Shown here: piece after piece, positions 44,145 to 63,102 of the stretch
How positions within the stretch are numbered: position 1 is the stretch's first letter
How the letters are laid out: each line of letters begins with the position of its first letter
Source: Arbacia lixula
Taxonomy: Eukaryota; Echinodermata; Echinoidea; Arbacioida; Arbaciidae
Assembly: GCA_963669155.1 (NCBI GenBank)
Contig: OZ022591.1
Location: 12,960,825 to 13,024,824 of the forward strand
DNA: 64,000 bases
Direction of reading: 5' to 3'
Made by a program: the position numbers and the translations under genes
The notes under the pieces: model-generated
Databases searched by the model: none
What the model saw: only the letters and a program-made list of their open reading frames with translations
Told to the model about the DNA's origin: nothing

Positions 44145-47100
44145 GGGGGGGGGGGGTGATGCAAATCATCTTGCACAAGTAGAGTTAGGATGCATGGGGG
44201 AGAGGTGAAAAAGGCTCACCCCAAAATGTAGAGTGTTTTTATGTAAAGAGTGCATGAACATTTGGTTTAAACCTTTTTGTTGTTTATTTTTATTTTAGCC
44301 AGTTTTGAATTGGTTGGGGAGGTGGGGCTTAGATTGGTTTACCTTGGTAGCATGCATGTAAACCCTACAATTCAATACAGACTTTCCTGCCATATAATCT
44401 CTTCAATGCTATTAGACTGTATATGTCAATATTTTCTTGTTGCATGAATATTTACATAAATGTTAATGTAAATTTGATTGCATGAATGCTTTACTTGCAT
44501 GTACAGTAGACACATGTTTTGTCTGTTTTTGTCCTTTTTTATTGTTACACTCTGAATTTTATTTTCCACTCCAGAATCATTTACTAATAATGTACTGAAT
44601 CAGAGTACAGATCATCATTTATTGACCTTTACCAATTAAATGAGATTTCCCTCTTCTTCATTTCACACTACGTCACCATACATATAGCTTGCCTATCACA
44701 GCATATCACTATCCATGCACTGCATGTGTGTTTGTAATGAATCAGTGACACATTTTAAACTGACAAATATTTGGCTCATATAACTGGACTGGAATAGAGG
44801 TCAGTGCATGTAATTCATAGCCACCATCGGACACCTTATATTTAGTGCACCCTTTCTGTTTGTATTGCATGCAGGTCACGTGAATCTGTTACATGTGGTG
44901 CTGGTTTTGATGGGGATTTGTATCGTCATGCTAGTTGTAGTTGTGATCATCCTTGTTGTCAGGCAGAGTAAGTGCGGTTCTCATATTATGCGCAAGACGC
45001 ACCTCTTGACCCCTGGGGATGGTGCGTCATTGTACCGATGTGAGTCATACATTTTGATACCACGACGCACCCGCCGTCACAGAAAGTGACACACCATTAC
45101 TTACATCGACGCTCATCTGAGTCAAACATATGACACGCCATTTCATGAAAATAACGAGCCAATGACGCACCGACGAGCTCGGAGAAGAGTGACGGTCCCA
45201 TTGACACACCAAATGACGCAACGTTGTAAAGTGACTTACTATGATGCACATATGGGTTAGTCTTGTGACGGACATTTTGCATCCATGACGGACCTGTGCG
45301 TCACAATTCTGGAGAACATGACGCAACCATGAAGCACCATCCCAGGGGGTCAATAGGTGCGTCTTGCAACTGACAAGTGCATGTTACTGCTACATAAATC
45401 TTCTAATTATAATATATGTTTGTGCACTTTTATAAACCCTTCATAATATGTTGTTTAATTCTATTCCATTTTATTTATTTTCAATCATTCTTTCTTCATG
45501 TTGTATTCTCTTGTTACGTACGGTAATCAATTTCATAAACCCCAAGAAAACATGACCCTGAACATTCGAGAAAGTCCAGAATTAGCATGTCTGGCCCAAG
45601 AAACAGAGCAGAAGTGTTTACCCAAGGATGTTTAAGTTACATGGAGTACCATCAGCCATTTAATTAATTCAGATTCATTGTACTCTGTTACTCGTCACAA
45701 AAGAATGCTTTACAAAGATTTTTTCTTTGATCCCATATGTTAGAAGCCGCCAATTCTCTAGATGATTTTTGCTGGGATTTGACATAAGCTCAAAATAGGG
45801 TACGCAGAAGAATGTGGGGAAATGTCCTCATGCCATATGCTTGCACAATTGTGACATGTAATACCTATAATGCTTCTATATAGATTCAATTGAGGATTTT
45901 TTTTTCACAATAAGGTAAAAACACTCTAAACGTGATATGTTGAAGTACAAAAGTCTCAATTTCTAACTCTTCCGCATCATATACAACATTTGCTGGAAAC
46001 GTTACGATAAGATATTTTTCCTTTCAGACAAGTAACATGAAAAACATGCCCAGCCGCGCCCAAGCTAGTATTTTCATCTAAAAAAATATAAAACTTTGTA
46101 TTCGCTTGTCCTCGTAACCTACATAACAAACACAAAATTATGGGCTTATCAGCGAAAGTTGACATGTATGCATGATTAGGATTATGCATGACCTTGTAAA
46201 ATCCAGGTGTACATGACGCAATCGTGTATGCAAGCAGCTGGTCATGAATATTAAGTGGCGGCTTCAAACCTTGTTCAAAGGGATGGTATCTATTTCTTTA
46301 ATCATCCTCAGTTTAACAAGAAATATGATGCATCTTATCCTTAAGAACCTACTCTGTACATTACTGATGCTTACACTCATTTGTAACACTGTTTGGAATA
46401 CCAGGAATAATCAGAAATAATGAACATACACCATGATGAACATACACCATATCTGCTTTTACATGTGTGTTACACTAGATTAAAGGTCCCCTGTCATCAA
46501 AATGCATTTTAACTTATGTTGATGCAACATAATATGTACATAACAAAATCACCAACTCTTCAATGGAAATATGTGTCAAATATTTTAAAAAACAACAGAA
46601 TGTTATTTCCATGACGAGTCCCAGCAATGTACATCTTCTTTAAATCTCTCGTTACCATAGGTGTAGGAAATGTGTCATAAGTCAATGGGATTTTCCTGGC
46701 TTTGTACTGAAGGGGTTTAGGGATTGTGGCAGTGAATATTATGAGTTCTGTCCCCGCAACATAACCCTTCTGCCATGACCTATTCTCATCTAATTTTATG
46801 ATCGTAAGAAGATACCAGCACTCTCCATGACTGCAGATGACTAACCAGTGTTTTTTTTTTTTTTTGAACTCAAAACAATTCTGATTGGTTATTTGGAACC
46901 CAAAGTTTAAAACCGCAAGCATGCATGTACCTGTACATAACATATCCTTGTCAATGACACTGAAATTGTGTTCTTGAATTCTTCATGAGATTAATTCCCC
47001 TTTCATCAATTACTTCTTCCTCAGATCGTCACAGGAGGTTGGATGACTGGAGGAATAACCAAGCTCCTTGCGACCATAGACACCAAGTCCAGGTGCGTGG

Positions 47101-47185
47101 ATGTGAGCAGTGTGGTCATCCAAGAGAGAATGGCCATGCTCAAAGGAATGGTAATGCTTACCAGATGATTGAAACAGCCCTGTAA
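38671..47185 (+). CDS. TNF receptor superfamily member, type I membrane protein without death domain
   Basis: It is likely a cell-surface receptor for a TNF-family ligand. Seven exons: 38671-38791, 39536-39647, 40612-40714, 42235-42346, 43318-43503, 44875-44967 and 47025-47185. They total 888 nt and 295 aa, with all junctions in phase. Residues 1-18 look like a signal peptide (MFRIYVLFIWSILVAEG). Exons 2-4 hold a cysteine-rich region with TNFR spacing: CLPGFY, then CKACPPGTF, CSVCFKC, CPPGYRE and CTHLSDRKC. Exon 5 is a Ser/Thr/Pro-rich stalk. Exon 6 is one transmembrane helix at about residues 216-240. The cytoplasmic tail is about 54 residues, basic and His/Asn/Gln-rich, with no death domain and no TRAF motif that I recognise. 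I cannot assign it to a named vertebrate subgroup. The first methionine is chosen because it starts the signal peptide; in-frame sequence upstream is not protein-like. A possible AATAAA lies at 47667. Confidence 0.85.
40190..40563. mobile_element. Fold-back MITE family C, copy 2, in TNFR intron 2
   Basis: The arms are nearly perfect inverted repeats of about 150 bp: agggcatatactgtactg at the left and cagtacagtatatgccct at the right, enclosing a gttccggccgaac centre. It ends about 50 bp before the exon 3 acceptor. It shares internal words with the copy at 7455-7722. Confidence 0.9.
40995..41841. mobile_element. Tigger/pogo-like non-autonomous DNA element with TA flanks, in TNFR intron 3
   Basis: Terminal repeats cagggaaaccccgtt and aacggggtttccctg are inverted and flanked by TA on both sides. 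Subterminal ctcgctatagc words follow. The 847-bp interior has no transposase frame. TA duplication and ends of this type are characteristic of Tc1/mariner-superfamily (Tigger/pogo) derivatives. Confidence 0.85.
41984..42085. mobile_element. MITE family A, left-end fragment, in TNFR intron 3
   Basis: Sequence from ggggtttttcgccaag through ttacgcacgactcgtgacc and cagattctcaatgg matches the left part of the copy at 48277-48756. The right half is missing. Confidence 0.65.
42770..43113. mobile_element. MITE family K, copy 1, in TNFR intron 4
   Basis: The left end attctccctatcgcatatag and right end ctatatgcgatagggagaat are inverted repeats. The right subterminal region (attagagcgccacacacg) matches the left end of the copy at 57620-58055 in reverse complement. 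Both copies carry acttccggt-type sequence. Confidence 0.85.
44107..44156. repeat. (GT)n plus poly-G in TNFR intron 5
   Basis: About 30 bp of GT is followed by a G run of about 13 bases. Confidence 0.9.
44992..45367. mobile_element. Fold-back MITE family B, copy 1, in TNFR intron 6
   Basis: Ends gcaagacgcacctcttgacc and ggtcaataggtgcgtcttgc are inverted. The 376-bp interior has five TGACGCA/TGCGTCA heptamers. It starts 25 nt after the end of exon 6. It is the reverse complement of the copy at 52601-52967. Confidence 0.9.
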
Positions 47186-47666
47186 TGATCTTGACATGTT
47201 TACAGTAATTATGTAAAGTCCAACCTGTCTACAAAGACCTAGCGACTGCGTGAAGCTGACCTGCCAACCAGTACGATTTTGTCATATTTAGTACGATTTT
47301 TTAGAAGTAAATACGACAATACGATTTTCCTTTAAAAAATATGATTTTCAAAAAAAAAAAATGCCCATTCTGTTTTGTGAAGTATCCTACCAGCATCTCA
47401 CGTTGGCAATTTGGGGATGTTCATTGGTTCATCGAACACACCAGTCATGACGAAATCGTGCATATTCAGCCAATGCTCCATAAAAAATGCTTGATGTAGG
47501 AACTGTAAGAGGCATTGATCCATTTTTTTTTTTTTAAATACAGCTTTTGTCGGTAAAATGAAACTTTTTTGATTAAAGAATACAGTTTTTGAACTCCAGA
47601 GGTTGGCATGTCTGGAATAAATTACATACTTGTATACTTGTATATTATACTTGTAAATTACTACAA

Positions 47667-47672
47667 AATAAA
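47667..47672 (+). terminator. Candidate TNFR-gene polyadenylation signal
   Basis: An AATAAA hexamer lies 482 bp after the TNFR stop codon, shortly before the minisatellite at 47814. It is the best-placed signal seen, but support is positional only. Confidence 0.35.
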
Positions 47673-47813
47673 GTTCGCAATTCTTGAGATATTGTGGAGG
47701 AAAGTACACGACAGTTAAGAGTAGGATTTTTTTGTCTGAAAATAGGATTTTTATAGTGAAATCACAGGATTTTTGGTCAAACGAGGTTGGCAGCTCTGGT
47801 GAATCAGCTGTCT

Positions 47814-48775
47814 GTAAAGACCGCTCTCTTTAAAGACCAGCCGTCTGGAAAGACCCACTCTCTTTAAAGACCAGCTGTCTGGAAAGACCCACTCTCTTTA
47901 AAGACCAGCCGTCTGGAAAGACCCACTCTCTTTAAAGACCAGCTGTCTGGAAAGACCCACTCTCTTTAAAGATTAGTTGTCTGTAAAGAACAGCTGTCTG
48001 TAAATACCAACTGTGTGTAAAGACCAAATCTGTAAAGACTAACTGTCTATAAATACCAGCTCTCTGTGAAGACTGGCTGTTTGTAAAGACCAGCTCTCTG
48101 TAAATACCAGCTGTCTATAACGACCACCTGTCTGTAAAGACCAAATCTGTAAAGACTAGCTGTCTGTAAATACCAGCTGTCTGTGAAGACCACCTGTCTG
48201 TAAAGACCAGCTCTGTAAAGACTGGCTTTTTGTAAAGACCAGCTCTCTGTAAATACCAGCTGTCTGTAAGGACCAGAGGGGTGTTTCACCAAGCTGTTCT
48301 CAAAGCTAAGAACGACTTTACGCATGACTGGTGACGCTTCCTTATGCTAAATCAGATTCTCAATGATTGATTCCTATCAGCTGAAGTTCAAATCTGATGT
48401 TTGCAAATCAAAGTTCGCATTGTTTACAATTGTCTTGCCAACTGTTCCGTTTTTAACGGAATTGTCTCATTTTTCAGTTTATTTGTTTATTTCGTGGGGC
48501 TTTTCATAAAGGGGGATTATCAGAAAGGGGACCCCCCCCCCCCCCCCCCTCGGTCGCTCTGATCCTTCGCCATTGAGTGTTCAGTTTTTTAATTTAAACA
48601 AAGTTTATGATTTGTCAACTTTGATTAGGATTCTTTGAAATTAACTTCCAATAGACACTAAAACAGGAACAAATTTGGGTATTTAGCACAAGAAAGGATA
48701 ACCAGTCGTGCGTAAAGTCATTCTTAGCTTAACAACAGCTTGGGGAAACACCCCCCTGCTCTCTGTAAAGATCAC
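47814..48775. repeat. 17/34-bp minisatellite (gtctgtaaagaccagct)n, interrupted by a MITE
   Basis: The left part has higher-order 34-bp units (gtctggaaagacccactc plus tttaaagaccagc). The right part has simpler 17-bp variants. The array stops at 48276 and resumes briefly at 48757 (ctctctgtaaagatcac) after the inserted element. Confidence 0.85.
48277..48756. mobile_element. MITE family A, copy 3, inserted in the minisatellite
   Basis: The left end ggggtgtttcaccaagctgt and right end acagcttggggaaacacccc are inverted, and arms extend through the agaacgactttacgcatg type sequence. An 18-base poly-C run lies at 48532-48549. Minisatellite sequence on both sides dates the insertion after array formation. 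Confidence 0.85.
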
Positions 48776-49020
48776 TCCACTTGGATCCCTTGATAGCAAT
48801 TTGCCAAAGATGATGATTGAAGAAGGGAAGAGAGAGAGAGAGAGGGGGGAAGGGGGGTGGGGGGGGGGGGGAAGAGAAACATATGCAGTAAAGCATGCAC
48901 TCATCAGGAGAGATAGCTTTAGTGCCATTGATCTTTTGTGCCTGCTACAAGAAGCAATGATGTGTGTTTCTCTAAAAGAAAAATGTCTTCCAAGTTAGGC
49001 CAAGTTGGGCCATTTTTGTC

Positions 49021-49440
49021 AATAAGAAGTTTCCAACTTAGCAGGGCCTTTAAGGTATGCAGCTATTCCTAAAGCAAGCCCAATCTGTTTGCTGCAGTTA
49101 ACTGAACTATGCACTGTTTAAATGTGACAACGGGCTTACAAAATGAGGTGATACTAATTTAAATAAGAAGTTTCCAACTTAGCAGGGCCTTTAAGGTAAG
49201 CAGCTATTCTTAAAGCAAGCCCAATCTGTTTGCTGCAGTAAACTGAAATATGCACTGTTTAAATTTGACAACGGGCTTACAAAATGAGGTGATGCTAATT
49301 TAGATAAGAAGTTTCCAACTTAGCAGGGCCTTTAAGGGAAGCAGCTATTCCTAAAGCAAGCCCAATCTGTTTGCTGCAGTTAACTGAAATATGCACTGTT
49401 TAAATTTGACAACGGCTTACAAAATGAGTGATACTGATTT
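49021..49440. repeat. Three-copy 141-bp tandem repeat
   Basis: Units start with (a/g)ataagaagtttccaactt at 49021, 49162 and 49303, a spacing of exactly 141. Identity is high, so the duplication is recent. Confidence 0.9.
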
Positions 49441-50381
49441 GATCTGGATAAAGGCTTTATTCTTTCAGAATTGCTATGAGAAATGAGTGAGAACGGAGAG
49501 TTCGGATCAGTGAGTGCTTTGGTGAGCAGTTGGCTTTGAAAATAGTGTTTGATTGATATTTTGTATAGCTTGATGAATCGATCATTTTCTCAGTAGAATA
49601 ATACTCTCCATTCTAATTCTTTTCAGAGCTATTTCAACAGAATGAACTCTACATTCCTTTTCAGATTTTCACATAAAGATCTGATATATTTTATGTACTT
49701 TTTGAGGCTGTTCTCAGGATACATGTACTTAATTCAGATGCAACCCTCCCACCTCGGATGGAACTCCAGTTTTTAGTAATTTTTTTCTTACATTTGAAAT
49801 ATATGCATAACATATGTTACATGTTTAAATAAATTATCTAATGTTATGCATCTGACACATCATTGCCAAACTTGTAAAAATCATCAGTATGAACGATACA
49901 TTTTTATCAAATACAGGCTGCAAGCAGTTGAATGTATGAATATATGATAAATCTGAATCAGTAAGTTGTGTGTGCTTTGTACTGTTTTTAAATAAAACTA
50001 TTTATAAAAATTGTGCTTTGTTCTGAAGAAAATAAACCACTGATATGATGAAATGAATGTGGTATGAAGAAACTCCACAAAGAACGGTAGTAGATAGAAG
50101 AGGTACAAAAAAAAATGTTTTCAAGGTGGGTTAGAGGTTAAATTAGTATGAGTATTAGTATGACAGTAAAGTATTACCATTATTAGGTAATGTATCATGA
50201 CAGCAGTAAGAAAAAAAAAAAAAAAAAAGAGCTCTTTTGTGTGATGTTTTGGATTTAGTAGTGGTGTTTGTTAAGGTATTTATTTGGAAGTTTGTTAGTT
50301 TAGGATCTGATTTATGGGGTTTGGTTGCTGTTGATATGGAATTTAACCAATGTTTTAAATATTACCCAAGGCAGTATATGT

Positions 50382-50461
50382 ACATACATATATCACAGAA
50401 TTATTACATATTAGCATTTGTTGATATGCTAATATGTAATAATTCTGTGATATATGTATGT
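50382..50461. other. Perfect 36-bp inverted repeat with 8-nt loop
   Basis: Arm 50382-50417 (acatacatatatcacagaat...) is the exact reverse complement of 50426-50461, with loop ttgttgat. No related copy is seen in the window. It could form a long RNA hairpin if transcribed, but a miRNA identity is not shown. Confidence 0.85.
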
Positions 50462-50807
50462 TATAATTATTACAAAATATTGTGTATAAGAAAAGTGGCT
50501 ATGTGTGATGAGATATATTTGAGTGCTCATTGTTATACATGTAATATATGATTGATTTATGAATCAGGTGTACAGTAAATCATGAAAATTGTTCAATATT
50601 GAAATAACTTATGAATGGGGTATTCATTACCGACAGTACTATTTTGTATCAATAGCAGTACTACACAGTTTATGCTTTTTCTATTCCATTTTTGTACTGA
50701 AATGTGTGATTCATTCATGATCTTTTCATGAAAAGGAAGTACGTTTGTGATAGCACTATCCTCCAGCTATGTAAAAAGTACATGAAGGGGCAGGACAGAG
50801 CTGTAAC

Positions 50808-51058
50808 CTGCCCTTTCTCAGACAAAAGGAAGCAAGTGACAAATCACTCAAATCTGGGTTATTGCTACTTTTAGATTGTACCCAGCATTCCCTAAATACG
50901 GCCAAAATCTGGACAAGAAATGTTCATCTTGCTGCGAGATATTCAATCTAACATGGTGTGGTGTTGTACTGATGCCAACGCCAAGTGACAGACACATTTT
51001 GCTCATTTACAAGAAAAGTATCTTTTGTTAGTTGCTTCCTTTTGTCAGAGTAGGGCAG
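50808..51058. mobile_element. MITE family H (ctgccc ends), copy 1
   Basis: The right end tgcttccttttgtcagag...gggcag is inverse to the left end ctgccc...ctcagacaaaaggaagca. It is 251 bp and aligns over its whole length with the copy at 55785-56032. Confidence 0.85.
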
Positions 51059-51539
51059 CTTAGGCTGCAAAATGTGCAAATTGAAAAGAGAGCTGAGAAG
51101 ATTTGTTTTTTCCTCACAGGCTATATATATATGCTATAATGCACAGCACTGTTCAGTGTGTTTGTTTATTGCTGTCACAATAGAGGATCGAGGTGTGACG
51201 TCATACAAGCATGTTGTCAAGACAACTGGTTCTAAACTATGAGAAAAAAGCAGCAGTGATTTCAGCGGGTACTCTCATTGCCAGTGCCAGGGGCTCAAAA
51301 TTTTGAAACTATTGAAATGTAATAACTCAAAAGTTACAATTTGTTTCAAGTGATAATCTAAACTGCATAAAATTATTTGGGTGCAAGTTTTGTGACATTT
51401 CATTAACTAATGTTCTTGTAAAAAAAATTCTCTTTGGATATTTAGTTCAATTATCACTTTTTGATAAAAACAAGACAAAAATATTGTACATCAGATAATT
51501 CATGCAGACACAATGCAGATTGTGCATTATATTTCTTAT

Positions 51540-52480
51540 GATTTTCATTAGAGAAAATATTTTAACAACTCGAGTGTCTTTCAAAGATGAGAAAGAAAAA
51601 TATTTTATTCTTCATAGTCATAGCTGAGCCTATTTGTGGATTTAAATGCATGCATAGAAATTGATATTAACTGATATCTAATGATTTTCATGAGAGAAAA
51701 TGTTTTAACAACCCGTTTGTCTTTAAAAGATGGGATAGCTGACTGATATTTTATTCTTCATATTCAGAGCTGAGCCTATTTGTAGATTTAAATGCATGCA
51801 TAGAAATTGATATTAACTGATATCTTATGATTTTCATGAGAGAAAATGTTTTAGATGAATGAAATTTTATTCTTCATATTCACGGCTAAGCCGCATTGTG
51901 GATTTTAAATGCATACATAGATAGAAATTAATGATTAGCCGACATGTTATTTCTAATGATTTTGATTAAAGAAAATGTGCTACACAATCTGTCTTCCAAA
52001 GAGAATAAGTGTGATAGATGAATTTTATTTTATTCTTCATATTCACGGCTAAGCTGCATTGTGGATTTAAAAATATAGAAATTAGCGATTGGCTGACATG
52101 TTATTTCTAATGATTTTCACGAGAGAAAATGTTTTGCAACCTGCCTTCCAAAGAGTGTATGTGATATAGATGAATACTTTATTCTTTGTATTCACGGCTA
52201 AGCTGCATTTAAAAATCAACAATGTGGCTTTGCCTTGAATATGAATTTGGATTTTAAATGCATGCACATAAATTAATCATATTTCTGATTATTTCCATTA
52301 AAGAAAAATTTTCATTTAAGAATATGAAGACACCCTGTCTTCCAAAAAGTGAAAGTGAGATAGATACATTAAATAGAATTTAATTGTTCATATTCAAGGC
52401 TCAGCCATAGAATTTTATTGTTCATATTCAAGGCTCAGCCACATTGTGAATGCATGTATAGAAATGAATGGGCTGAATGA
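51540..52480. repeat. Degenerate tandem array, 130-165-bp units
   Basis: The word gattttcat(t/g)agagaaaa recurs at about 51540, 51683, 51829, 51958, 52112 and 52277, each followed by tattttattcttcatattca and a ggatttaaatgcatgcata block. Unit length drifts, so this is an old array. Confidence 0.75.
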
Positions 52481-52600
52481 CATATGTGATGAAACAGTAC
52501 TCTTGTTTAATGAGATGTAATGTATTTGTGTTTTCATTGATGTGTATTAGGCAAGGAAAACTGTACTTCTTTGTTTTATGTACTAATGCACTTGTTATTT

Positions 52601-52967
52601 GCAAGACGCACCTCTTGACCCCCGGGGATGGTGCGTCATGGTTGCATCGTGTTCCCCAGAATTGTAACGCATAGGTCCGTCATGGACGCAAAATGTCCGT
52701 CACAAGAATGCGTCATAGTTAGTCACTTTACAATGTTGCATCATTTGGTGTGTCAATGGAACTGTCACTCTTCTTCGAGCTTGTCTTAAGGTGCGTCATT
52801 GGCTCGTCAGTTTCATGAAATTGTGGGTCATATATTTGCCTCAGATGTGCGTCGATGTAAGTAATGGTGTGTCACTTTCTGTGACAGAGGGTGCGTCATG
52901 GTATCAAACTGTATGACTCGCACCGTTAAATGAGCACCATCCCCGGGGGTCAAGAGGTGCGTCTTGC
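52601..52967. mobile_element. Fold-back MITE family B, copy 2
   Basis: Ends gcaagacgcacctcttgacc and ggtcaagaggtgcgtcttgc are perfect inverted repeats. Flanking gcacttgttattt / aaatgacaagtgc extends the pairing. It is the reverse complement of the TNFR intron 6 copy and has four TGCGTCA heptamers. Confidence 0.9.
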
Positions 52968-54022
52968 AAATGACAAGTGCATAATGATCATCTCAATATT
53001 GAAGCAATGTAGGTCCATGGTTCATTTTAATGGCATTCACTCAATAAAAGAAATACAGTCATTTCTATATTTTCTCTGCGCCATTAACAAGTTGTATTTA
53101 TACATGTATGTGTTATACATGAAGTTGCAATGATCACATTAGAAACATGTTTTGAAAAATGACATTAATATTTAAACAAGAATGTTCATGATATATTTTA
53201 GAAGTATAATTTCTGATATTTGCAAATATGATTTACCATTAAATTGTTTCTTATCCAGAAGATTCTGTAATGCATACATGATTCAATTAATTGATTTGTT
53301 TCCATGATAATAAAATGAACTTCTGTGAAAGCAAAGTTTAATAATCACAAATGATTTATTTTTCATACTGTCTAGTAGTGTTTTACATGCTTAATACATG
53401 TATATTTCAAATATATTCATTAGTACATTAAAAAATCATGATGTCATAACATATACAGTATGAGGTAAAAGTAGGTTTATGTCATCATAATTTTTTAAGG
53501 AATACTGGAGAAGAAATCTATAATACAGTACATTGTACCAAATTAAAATCCCATAAAATAATACTAAAGAAAATTTTGGATAATTGAAGTAAAATATAAA
53601 ATATAAAAAATATACTTGCTCCAAGTTTGACCTAGGCAATAATCAAAATAATGTATCATGATAAAGGATGGGACTTTTGCAGTTGAGAACAATATTTTTA
53701 ATGTTTTATACTTGAGCAAGGTCAACAGTATATGTGTATCTACATGTCCAATGGAAGCATCAGTTAGTGACTTAAAACATTGAGCAGTGTATTATGTACA
53801 ATGCCAACTCAGTAGGTACACATTTAAATAAACCTCAGGACCAATGAAATTATGTTGTTATATCACACTTTCATCAAACCAATTATTATCAAACGCATAA
53901 AAACAATCAAATATACAGAAAATATCACCTTTGGGACTGAGAGAGTTAAACAAAAAATGTGCAAGTTTGTGTGTGTTTGTTTAAGTGTTCTATATAATGC
54001 AAGTACATTATAAAATGCTACA

Positions 54023-54213
54023 CCCTTTGAAGTGGTCCCACAGTTATCTTCCAAGGCCTTTAGAATTTTCTTCATACTCTATATGCTATTTACTATTGTA
54101 TGTAACAATATACATCGCTCCCCTCCCTCCATCAGATATCATACCCCACAGAAATATCACAGCTTTGAAGTCATCCTCAAGTTGTCAATTCCATCATCCA
54201 AGGCCCGAAGAAT
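54023..54213 (-). pseudogene. Decayed tandem copies of the AGXT last exon, downstream of the gene
   Basis: Two copies of the last exon's 3' end lie 155 bp and about 290 bp beyond the true stop. The nearer one (54213-54157) reads ILRALDDGIDNLRMTSKL and a stop, compared with VLRALEDGINNSRTTAKL in the gene; a TGA lies in frame just before it. The farther one (54072-54023) reads ILKALEDNCGTTSKG without the stop. Intervening C-rich intergenic sequence is repeated too, so the unit spans exon and flank. Confidence 0.7.
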
Positions 54214-54311
54214 TCACTCCCATGCTCAATTTACTATCATATGTCACCGCAGGAGCCCCTGAATACACCCCCACCCCCATCCCCCACCCTCTATCATACC
54301 CTTTGGGAATA

Positions 54312-63102
<8,791 letters not shown>

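Larger units (their letters stand above)
47186..54311. other. TNFR-AGXT convergent intergenic region
   Basis: No exon is supported in this 7.1 kb. It holds the TNFR 3' UTR, the 17/34-bp minisatellite with an inserted MITE, and the 141-bp three-copy repeat. Further right are a 36-bp perfect hairpin, a CTGCCC-ended MITE, a degenerate array at 51540-52480, the second family B fold-back, and the AGXT exon relics. Confidence 0.75.

Noticed and set aside
50237..50551. 104-aa plus-strand frame after a poly-A run, first suspected to be a processed or mitochondrial insert
   Set aside because: No match to a family I know, and it runs straight through the 36-bp hairpin; composition is ordinary AT-rich noncoding.
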